The position numbers were made by a program, and so were the translations under genes. Of a stretch of 64,000 nucleotides of DNA, positions 1-6,951 are shown piece by piece. Source of the stretch: Caulobacter vibrioides OR37 (lineage in GTDB: Bacteria > Pseudomonadota > Alphaproteobacteria > Caulobacterales > Caulobacteraceae); assembly GCF_000372645.1 (NCBI RefSeq), contig NZ_APMP01000013.1:34147-98146 (forward strand), written 5' to 3'. The number at the start of each line of letters is the position of its first letter. Position 1 is the first letter of the stretch. The notes beneath the pieces were generated by a model. That model was not told the origin of the DNA. It ran no database searches and saw only the letters and a program-made list of their open reading frames with translations.

Positions 1-1
1 C

Positions 2-619
2 GTCGACCCGGCGCGCGGGGTCATCGTCGCCAACTACAACGACATGCCGAACTACAACCGCCTGGTGCCTCGCGCCGAGGCCGACAAGAAGGGCTGGGCG
101 CCGCGCGGCGAGGAACGCGGCGGTTCGATGAAGAAGGGCGCGGAAGGCGCGGGCGACCCGCAGTGGGGCTCGCCCTACGCGATCGACGTCAACGCCGGCT
201 GGCGCCTGCCCCTGACCGGCCTGCTCTGCAAGGAGCCGCCCTATGGCGGGCTGACCGCCATCGACCTTCGGACCGGCCGGACCCTGTGGGACCGTCCGTT
301 CGGATCGGCGCGCAACAACGGTCCGTTCGGCATTCCCTCGCGCTTGCCCATCGAGATCGGCACGCCCAACAACGGCGGGGCGGTGGTCACGGCGGGCGGG
401 GTGATCTTCATCGCCGCGGCCACCGACGACCTGATCCGGGCCGTCGACCTGAAGACCGGCAAGACGCTGTGGACCGACCACCTGCCCGGCGGCGGGCAGG
501 CCACGCCGATGACCTACGAGATCGGCGGCAAGCAGTATCTGGTCATCATGGCCGGCGGGCATCACTTCATGGAGACCAAGATCAGCGACGCGCTCGTGGC
601 CTACGCGCTGCCGAGCTAG
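2..619 (+). CDS. gcd: Membrane-bound PQQ-dependent (glucose/quinate-type) dehydrogenase, C-terminal part
   Basis: The gene is cut by the left edge of the window; only the last 205 residues are present, in frame from base 2. The segment has the closing blades of a quinoprotein beta-propeller: GLTAIDLRTGRTLW, then a GTPNNGG stretch, then AVDLKTGKTLW, and near the end MTYEIGGKQYLVIMAGGH. These are typical of the C-terminal domain of the membrane-bound quinoprotein glucose / quinate / shikimate dehydrogenase family, which oxidises sugars or polyols in the periplasm and passes electrons to ubiquinone. The N-terminal membrane anchor and most PQQ ligands lie outside the window, so the substrate cannot be settled. 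The stop codon TAG is the first base group of a perfect palindrome that follows directly. Family confidence is high; the symbol gcd is a best guess. Confidence 0.85.
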   Translation, partial: VDPARGVIVANYNDMPNYNRLVPRAEADKKGWAPRGEERGGSMKKGAEGAGDPQWGSPYAIDVNAGWRLPLTGLLCKEPPYGGLTAIDLRTGRTLWDRPFGSARNNGPFGIPSRLPIEIGTPNNGGAVVTAGGVIFIAAATDDLIRAVDLKTGKTLWTDHLPGGGQATPMTYEIGGKQYLVIMAGGHHFMETKISDALVAYALPS

Positions 620-661
620 AGCCTGTCTGGTTTGGAGGGATCCCTCCAAACCAGACAGGCT
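620..661. terminator. Perfect 42-bp palindrome after the quinoprotein dehydrogenase
   Basis: Two 21-base arms with no spacer meet at GGATCC (bases 638-643) and pair perfectly. The palindrome begins one base after the dehydrogenase stop codon. It would form a very stable hairpin in RNA and can serve as a transcription stop, but there is no T-run on either side, so it is not a classical intrinsic terminator. It could also be a dispersed palindromic repeat. Confidence 0.6.
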
Positions 662-737
662 GGATCTTCGAGGGCGCTGGTCGGCCGTGATTATGTAACA
701 CATTCTCAGCTGGCGGCTTCCCGGCTATAGCCAGCCC

Positions 738-1121
738 ATGGCTTCGACGCGGAACTGGCTGAAGACGGTGTCGGGAGCGCTGTGCGCGCTCCTGCTGCTG
801 GTCTTTACCGTCACGCCGGCGGTCGACGCCCTGATCTGCGGCGCCGAGGACGCGCCCGGCGCCAGCGCTCAAGTCGGCGCCGACGAGGCGGTCGCGAGTC
901 CGGACCACGCCGACAATGCCCATCCCGGCAAGGCCCATCCCGGCAAGGCGGGCGCCGAAGCCTGCGCGCACGGCCACTGTCACCACGCCGCGCCCGTCGC
1001 GCCGGCGGTCGGCGCGGCCTTCGCGTTCAAGACCATCCTCCCGCCGACCCTGAAGCCGGAAGCCGGCGGGGTTCCGCCGTCCAACACGCCCGACGCGCCC
1101 AACGAACCGCCCAGAGCCTGA
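738..1121 (+). CDS. Small exported His-rich protein preceding the metal efflux operon
   Basis: A 127-residue protein of unknown function. Residues 1-31 look like a signal peptide (basic start, hydrophobic core, VTPAVDA). The middle part has a histidine/cysteine-rich stretch, with HADNAHPGKAHPGKAG and then CAHGHCHH near residues 77-84, followed by an Ala/Pro-rich tail. The CxHGHCHH pattern and the place 57 bases ahead of czcC suggest a periplasmic metal-binding accessory, in the way of the small CzcI or CopC-like proteins often found at the front of efflux operons. I do not recognise a named family. The ATG at 738 is chosen because the signal peptide starts there; no strong ribosome site is visible. 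Confidence 0.6.
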   Translation: MASTRNWLKTVSGALCALLLLVFTVTPAVDALICGAEDAPGASAQVGADEAVASPDHADNAHPGKAHPGKAGAEACAHGHCHHAAPVAPAVGAAFAFKTILPPTLKPEAGGVPPSNTPDAPNEPPRA

Positions 1122-1178
1122 CGACGCCGCGCCATCGCGCGCGATCCCCCTCGTCAGCAACCTCATCTGGGACTTTCC

Positions 1179-2408
1179 ATGTTCTCCCGACATGTCCGCC
1201 CCGCCGTGCTTTGCGCGGCCGTGGCGATGGCCGGTCTTGGCGCGCCCGCGCGCGCTCCGGCCGAGCCGCTTACCCTGGCCGACGCCCTGGCGCGCGCCCA
1301 GGTGCGATCCCCGCTCCTGACGGCGGCCCAGGCCGCCGTGGCCGCCGCCGAAGGCCGCGCCCGCCAGGCCGGCCTGCCCCCCAATCCCGAAGCCGGCCTG
1401 CAGTCCGAGAACCTCGCGGGGGCGGGTCAATACCGCGACTTCAAGTCGGCCGAGACCACGCTGTCGGTCAGCCAGCGCCTCGAACTGGGCGGCAAGCGGC
1501 GCGCGCGCCAGGCCGCCGCCGTCGCCGAGGTCGAGGCCGCCCGACTGAGCGCCGCCATCGCCAAGGCCGATCTCGATCAGGAAGTCGCCGCGCGCTACGC
1601 CGAGGCGCTGGCCGCGCGGGACCGTCTGTCGCTGGCCCGCGAGACCGCCGAGCGCGCCGAAAGCCTGGCCAAGGCGGCGGCCGTCCTGGTCGAGGCCGGG
1701 CGGGAGCCGCCGCTGCGCGCCCTGCGGGCCGAGGCCGCCAGCCGGGAAGCCGCCGCCGCGGTGGTCGCCGCCGAGGCCGAAGCCGAGGCCGCGCGGCGGG
1801 CCTTGGCGACGCTGTGGGGCGAGGCGGCCGACGCGGTCGATCTCGTCGACACGCCCGCGCCGGAGGCCGTCGGGGCGCGGGGCGTCGATCCGGCCGAGAC
1901 TCTGGACGCGCGGCTCGCCCGGGCCGAACGGCGGACCGCCGAGGCGGTGATCGACCGCGAACGGGCCGCGGCTCGCCCCGATCTCACCGTTCAGGCCGGC
2001 GTGCGGCGGTTCCAGCAGAACGGCGACGCCGCCCTCGTCGTCGGCGTCTCCGCGCCGATTCCGGTCTTCAACCGCAACCAAGGCGCGGTCGCGGCGGCGC
2101 GGGCCGACGCTGCGGCGGCCGAGGCCCGGGAGCGACTGGCCCTGGCCCGGTCGATCCGGACGCTGCGCGACGCCCAGGCCTCGCTGGTCGCGGCCAACGC
2201 CCGGGTGGAGGCGCTGCGGGGGCGGATCCTGCCGGGGGCGGAGACCGCCGTGGACCTGGCCCGCCGGGGATTCGAGGCGGGCAAGTTCTCGCTGCTCGAC
2301 GTGCTCGACGCCCAGACGGCCCTGACGACCGCCCGAACCGATCTCATCGCCGCGCGCCTAGAGCGCGCCAAGGCGCTGGCCGCGCTCGAACGCGCCGCCG
2401 CCCAATAA
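1179..2408 (+). CDS. czcC: CzcC-type outer-membrane efflux channel (TolC family)
   Basis: 409 residues, normal for the CzcC/CusC class of TolC-type outer membrane proteins. Residues 1-28 are a signal peptide (hydrophobic run ending near APARAPAEP). Two outer-membrane-efflux repeats follow, rich in long alanine-heavy helices; LTLADALARAQ at the mature N-terminus and RRGFEAGKFSLLDVLDAQ near residue 365 are typical landmarks of the family. The protein would form the exit duct of a tripartite pump with the adaptor and RND protein encoded just downstream (12-base gap to czcB). Base composition is extremely GC-rich, so large open frames also occur on the opposite strand but have no family features. 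Confidence 0.85.
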   Translation: MFSRHVRPAVLCAAVAMAGLGAPARAPAEPLTLADALARAQVRSPLLTAAQAAVAAAEGRARQAGLPPNPEAGLQSENLAGAGQYRDFKSAETTLSVSQRLELGGKRRARQAAAVAEVEAARLSAAIAKADLDQEVAARYAEALAARDRLSLARETAERAESLAKAAAVLVEAGREPPLRALRAEAASREAAAAVVAAEAEAEAARRALATLWGEAADAVDLVDTPAPEAVGARGVDPAETLDARLARAERRTAEAVIDRERAAARPDLTVQAGVRRFQQNGDAALVVGVSAPIPVFNRNQGAVAAARADAAAAEARERLALARSIRTLRDAQASLVAANARVEALRGRILPGAETAVDLARRGFEAGKFSLLDVLDAQTALTTARTDLIAARLERAKALAALERAAAQ

Positions 2409-2420
2409 GGAAAGCTGATC

Positions 2421-3599
2421 ATGATATCCATGGACGGAAAGACCCTGCTGACGGCCGTGGCGGCCAGCAGCCTCCTGGCGGCCGGGGGCGGCGCCCTCGT
2501 CGGCAAGGCGCTGTTCGCCGGGCCCGCCCGGCAAGCGAGCGCCGCCAAGCCCGAGGACGATCACGCCGACGAGAAGCCTCGGGTGGACATGCCCCCCGAG
2601 CGGATCGCCGCCGACGGCGTCCAGGTGCTGGTCCTGGCCGACGGCGGTCTCGACGCCGCCGTTCCGGCCCAGGCCACGGTGGTGGCCATGCCCCACGGCG
2701 CGGCGATCCTGGCCGCCCGCGCGGACGGCGCGATCACGCGGATCAACAAGCGCTTGGGCGACCCGGTCGCGGCCGGCGAGGCGGTCGCCATGATCGAGAG
2801 CCGGGACGCGTCCGCCATCAGCGCCGAGCGCGCCGCCGCCGCCGCCAAGGCCCTGGCGGCCCGCCAAGCCCTGGCCCGCGAGCGCACGCTGTTCGAGGCG
2901 CGCATCACCGCGCGTCAGGATCTCGAGGCCGCGCGGGCCGAGGCCGCCATCGCCGAGGCGGAGCTGCGCCGCGCCAACAGCGCGGTCGCGGCGGCCGGGG
3001 TCGGCGGCGACGGCCGGGGCCTCCTCGTCACCAGCCCGATCTCGGGCCGGATCACGGCCGCCAGCGCGACGCTCGGCGCCTATGTGACGGCGGGCTCGGA
3101 GCTCTTCCGGGTGGCCGATCCGGGCCGGGTCGAGATCCAGGCGGCCTTGCCCGCCGCCGACGCCCGACGCGTCAGGCCGGGCGACCCGGCGGTGGTCGAG
3201 ACCGCCGACGGACCGGTGACGGCCTCGGTGCGCGGCGTGACCCCGGGCCTGGACGCCGAGAGCCGGTCCGCCACGGCGGTCCTCGTCCTGAACGGCCCGG
3301 CGCCGGCCCTCGCGCCCGGTCAGGCCTTGCGCGCGCGCATCACGCCGCGGGACGGCGCGGTCGCGGTGAGAGGCCGCTTCGTCGCGCCCGAGGAGGCCGT
3401 GCAGTCGATCAACGGCGCGGATGTCGTGTTCGTCCGTACTCGGAATGGCTTCGAGACGCGCCCGGTGCGGGTCGGCCGTCGCGGCGCCGGCCAGGTGGAG
3501 ATCGTCTCGGGTGTGCGGGCCGGCGAACGGATCGCCGGCAAGGGCGCCTTTCTGCTGAAGGCCGAACTCGGCAAGGGGGAGGCCCGTCATGAGGACTAA
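2421..3599 (+). CDS. czcB: CzcB-type periplasmic adaptor of heavy-metal RND efflux
   Basis: 392 residues, the periplasmic membrane-fusion subunit joining CzcA to CzcC. A hydrophobic N-terminal segment (about residues 8-33) is the signal or anchor. A short acid/His segment (EDDHADEK) follows. The lipoyl/hairpin part runs from about residue 95 to 215, with GAITRINKRLGDPVAAGE and, after the coiled hairpin, SPISGRITAASATLGAYVTAGS. The C-terminal beta-barrel and membrane-proximal parts follow (AVQSINGADVVFVRTRNGFETRPVRVG). It lacks the long His-rich metal-binding N-terminus of classical CzcB. A ribosome site (AAGGAAAGC) precedes the ATG. Confidence 0.85.
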   Translation: MISMDGKTLLTAVAASSLLAAGGGALVGKALFAGPARQASAAKPEDDHADEKPRVDMPPERIAADGVQVLVLADGGLDAAVPAQATVVAMPHGAAILAARADGAITRINKRLGDPVAAGEAVAMIESRDASAISAERAAAAAKALAARQALARERTLFEARITARQDLEAARAEAAIAEAELRRANSAVAAAGVGGDGRGLLVTSPISGRITAASATLGAYVTAGSELFRVADPGRVEIQAALPAADARRVRPGDPAVVETADGPVTASVRGVTPGLDAESRSATAVLVLNGPAPALAPGQALRARITPRDGAVAVRGRFVAPEEAVQSINGADVVFVRTRNGFETRPVRVGRRGAGQVEIVSGVRAGERIAGKGAFLLKAELGKGEARHED

Positions 3600-3632
3600 C
3601 GCGCGCGGGACCCCAGGCGGGGAGGGCGTCCG

Positions 3633-6600
3633 ATGATCGGCCGCGTCCTCGACCTTTCGGTCCGCTTCCGCTGGGCCGTCATCGCCCTGGTCGCGCTGGT
3701 CGCCGCCCTGGGCGTCCACAACCTCGCGAGCCTGCCGATCGACGCGGTTCCCGACATCACCAACAAGCAGGTGCAGATCAACACCGTCGCCGGGACCCTG
3801 GCGCCCGCCGAGGTGGAGAAGCTCGTCACCTTTCCGGTGGAGACGGCGATGGCCGGCGTCCCGGGCCTAGAGTCGACGCGCTCGATCTCGCGCAACGGCT
3901 TCTCGCAGGTCACCGTCGTCTTCAAGGAAAAGACCGACATCTATTTCGCGCGCCAGCAGGTGGCCGAGCGTCTGACCCAGGTGCGCCAAAGCCTGCCGGC
4001 CGGCGTCGAGCCCGCCATGGGGCCGATCTCGTCCGGACTGGGCGAGGTGCTGATGTGGACGGTGGCCTTCGAGCATCCGGGCGGCAAGGGCGCCAAGCGC
4101 CAGGACGGCGCGCCGGGCTGGCAAACCGACGGCGCCTACCTGACGACGACCGGCGAGCGACTGGCCGACCCCACCGCCCAGGCGGCCTATCTGCGCGAGG
4201 TGCAGGATTGGATCGTGCGGCCGGGGATGCGCGCGGTTCCGGGCGTGGCCGGGGTCGACTCCATCGGCGGCTTCGACAAGCAGTTCGTGGTCCAGCCGGA
4301 TCCGATCCGGATGGCGTCCCTGGGCGTGTCGTTCGGCGATCTGGCCAAGGGGCTCGAGGCGGCCAATCTGGCGGTCGGCGCCGGCTTCGTCGAACGGGGC
4401 GGGGAGGCGTTCCTGGTCCGGGCCGACGCCCGCGTGCGAACGGTCGACGAGATCGCCAACGCCATCGTCGCCGCGCGCGAGGGCGTGTCGGTCCGCGTGC
4501 GCGACGTGGCCGTGGTCAAGGTCGGCGGCGGCCTGCGCGGCGGGGCGGCGTCCGAGAACGGCGAGGAGGTGGTGGTCGGCACGGCGCTGATGCGGACCGG
4601 CGAGAACAGCCGCGCCGTCGCCGTCGCCTCGGCGGAGCAGCTGACGCGGATCGCCGAGCGCTTGCCGCCAGGGATCAAGCTCCAGATCACCTACGATCGT
4701 TCGAAGCTGGTCGGCGCGACCATCAGGACCGTCGAGAAGAACCTGACCGAGGGCGCGCTGCTGGTGGTCGTGGTGCTGTTCCTGCTGCTCGGGAACTTCC
4801 GCGCCGCCTTGATCACCGCGCTGGTCATCCCGCTCTCCATGCTGATGACGGCCATCGGCATGAACAGGCTGGGCGTCTCGGGCAATCTGATGAGCCTGGG
4901 GGCCCTGGACTTCGGCCTGATCGTCGACGGCGCGGTGATCATCGTCGAGAACGCCCTGCGTCGCCTGGCCGAGCGCCAGGGCCACGAAGGCCGCCTTCTG
5001 ACCCTGCCCGAGCGGCTTTCGGAAACCCGGGAGGCGGCCCGCGAGATGATCGCGCCGACCGTCTATGGCCAGGCGATCATCCTCTTAGTGTACGCGCCGC
5101 TGCTGACCTTCACCGGCGTCGAGGGCAAGACCTTCTCGCCGATGGCGATCACGGTGATGCTGGCCCTGGCCAGCGCCTTCGCGCTGTCGCTGACCTTCAT
5201 TCCCGCCATGATCGCGCTGCTGATCCGGGGGCGGGTCGCCGAGAAGGAGGTCGCGCCGGTCCGCTGGGCCAAGGCCCGCTACGAGCCCCTGTTGCGCAAG
5301 GTCGTGGCCCGTCCGCTGCCGGTGATCCTGGGCTCGGTGGGGGTCTTCGTCGCCGCCGTGGCGACCTTCGCCCTGCTGGGTCGGGAATTCACGCCGCAAC
5401 TCGACGAGAAGGACCTGGCCATCCAGGCCCTGCGCATTCCGTCGACCTCGCTGGAGCAGTCGCTGCGGATGCAGCGGCGCATCGAGCGGGTGATCGCGGG
5501 CTTTCCGGAGGTGGCCTTCGTCTATTCCAAGACCGGCGCTTCCGAGGTGGCCAGCGATCCGATGCCGCCCAACGCCTCGGACGCCTTCGTCATCCTCAAG
5601 CCTCGGAAGGACTGGCCCGACAAGCTCGAGACCAAGGCCCAACTGATCGGCCGCATCGAGGCCAAGCTGGAAGGTCTTACCGGCAACGCCTACGAGTTCA
5701 GCCAGCCGATCCAGATGCGCTTCAACGAGCTGATCGCCGGCGTCCGGGGCGATGTCGCCGTCAAGGTCCATGGCGACGACCTGGACGCCATGGCCAAGTC
5801 CGCCGAGGAGATCGCCGCGGTGCTGCGCGGGGTCAAGGGGGCGGCGGACGTCAAGGTCGAGCAGACCTCGGGCTTCCCGACCCTGGACGTCCAGCTGGAT
5901 CGCGAGGCGATCGGCCGCCACGGCCTGACGGTCGAGGCGGTCGCCGACACCCTGGCCGTGGCCATGGGCGGTCGCCAGGCCGGGCTCGTCTTCCAGGGCG
6001 ACCGCCGGTTCGACATCGTGGTGCGCCTGCCGGACGCCAGCCGAAACGATCTCGACGCGGTCGGCGCCCTGCCGGTCATCCCGCCCGGCGGGGGCGGAAC
6101 GCGCGCCGCGATCCCGCTGCGCGACCTGGCCAAGTTCTCGTATTCGGAGGGCCTCAATCAGGTCGGCCGCGAGAACGGCAAGCGACGCGTGGTCGTGCAG
6201 GCCAACGTCCGGGGCGCCGATCTGGGCGGCTTTGTCGACGAGGCCCGGCGCGAGGTCGAGGCGCGGGTCAAGCTGCCGCCCGGCTCCTGGCTGGTCTGGG
6301 GCGGGCAGTTCGAGAACCTGAAGGCCGCCCAGGCGCGCCTGGCGCTCGTCGCGCCGCTCTGTTTCCTGCTGATCTTCGGGCTGTTGTTCATGGCCCTGGG
6401 CGGCGCCGCGCCGGCCGCGGCGGTGTTCTCGGCGATCCCGCTGGCCCTGGCCGGCGGCGTGTTCGGCCTGGCCCTGAGAGGCCTTCCGTTCTCGGTGTCG
6501 GCCGCCGTCGGCTTCATCGCGCTGTCGGGCGTGGCGGTGCTGAACGGCCTGGTCATGATGACCGCCATCCGGCGGCGACTGTCGGCCGGCATGACGCTGG

Positions 6601-6830
6601 AGACGGCGATCATCGAGGGGGCCGTGGAGCGTCTGCGGCCCGTGATGATGACCGGCCTGGTCGCCTCTCTCGGCTTCGCGCCCATGGCCCTGGCCACCGG
6701 CGCCGGGGCGGAGGTCCAGCGTCCGCTGGCCACGGTCGTCATCGGCGGACTGATCACCGCCACGGCCCTGACCCTGTTCGTCCTGCCGGCCATCTGCCGC
6801 TTCCTGCCGCGCGGGAAGACGCCGGCCTGA
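3633..6830 (+). CDS. czcA: CzcA-type heavy-metal RND transporter
   Basis: 1065 residues, full length for the heavy-metal branch of the RND superfamily; a proton-driven inner-membrane pump exporting metal cations through CzcB and CzcC. Twelve membrane helices are expected; the first is at residues 13-33. Helix 4 carries DFGLIVDGA and VEN (from residue 426), the signature associated with the divalent-cation (Zn/Co/Cd) HME class rather than the Cu/Ag class. The start at 3633 has a GGGGAGGG-like ribosome site. The operon order is small His-rich protein, C, B, A with short gaps. Substrate is inferred only from the helix 4 motif; no metal-responsive regulator is seen in the window. Confidence 0.9.
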   Translation: MIGRVLDLSVRFRWAVIALVALVAALGVHNLASLPIDAVPDITNKQVQINTVAGTLAPAEVEKLVTFPVETAMAGVPGLESTRSISRNGFSQVTVVFKEKTDIYFARQQVAERLTQVRQSLPAGVEPAMGPISSGLGEVLMWTVAFEHPGGKGAKRQDGAPGWQTDGAYLTTTGERLADPTAQAAYLREVQDWIVRPGMRAVPGVAGVDSIGGFDKQFVVQPDPIRMASLGVSFGDLAKGLEAANLAVGAGFVERGGEAFLVRADARVRTVDEIANAIVAAREGVSVRVRDVAVVKVGGGLRGGAASENGEEVVVGTALMRTGENSRAVAVASAEQLTRIAERLPPGIKLQITYDRSKLVGATIRTVEKNLTEGALLVVVVLFLLLGNFRAALITALVIPLSMLMTAIGMNRLGVSGNLMSLGALDFGLIVDGAVIIVENALRRLAERQGHEGRLLTLPERLSETREAAREMIAPTVYGQAIILLVYAPLLTFTGVEGKTFSPMAITVMLALASAFALSLTFIPAMIALLIRGRVAEKEVAPVRWAKARYEPLLRKVVARPLPVILGSVGVFVAAVATFALLGREFTPQLDEKDLAIQALRIPSTSLEQSLRMQRRIERVIAGFPEVAFVYSKTGASEVASDPMPPNASDAFVILKPRKDWPDKLETKAQLIGRIEAKLEGLTGNAYEFSQPIQMRFNELIAGVRGDVAVKVHGDDLDAMAKSAEEIAAVLRGVKGAADVKVEQTSGFPTLDVQLDREAIGRHGLTVEAVADTLAVAMGGRQAGLVFQGDRRFDIVVRLPDASRNDLDAVGALPVIPPGGGGTRAAIPLRDLAKFSYSEGLNQVGRENGKRRVVVQANVRGADLGGFVDEARREVEARVKLPPGSWLVWGGQFENLKAAQARLALVAPLCFLLIFGLLFMALGGAAPAAAVFSAIPLALAGGVFGLALRGLPFSVSAAVGFIALSGVAVLNGLVMMTAIRRRLSAGMTLETAIIEGAVERLRPVMMTGLVASLGFAPMALATGAGAEVQRPLATVVIGGLITATALTLFVLPAICRFLPRGKTPA

Positions 6831-6846
6831 GCGAAGGCTCGGCTCA

Positions 6847-6879
6847 AAGAAAAGCCCTTCCGGCGCGGGCCGGAAGGGC
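6847..6879 (-). terminator. Intrinsic terminator for the first TonB receptor gene
   Basis: Eleven-base perfect arms (6854-6864 and 6869-6879) enclose a 4-base loop. On the minus strand the stem is followed by TTTTCTTT, so it is a good rho-independent terminator for the receptor gene ending at 6952. The same stem can also stop czcA transcription coming from the left. Confidence 0.75.
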
Positions 6880-6951
6880 GAGTTGAGGGGAAGCTCCGGG
6901 GCGTGTTCGGGCGGAAGTCGCCGCCCGAACGCGGTCCACGTCAGGTCGAAG

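Noticed and set aside
582..2081. 499-codon open frame on the minus strand over czcC
   Set aside because: Composition is Gly/Arg/Gln-rich without any domain, and it is the mirror of a well-supported CzcC on the plus strand. It is a shadow caused by very high GC content.
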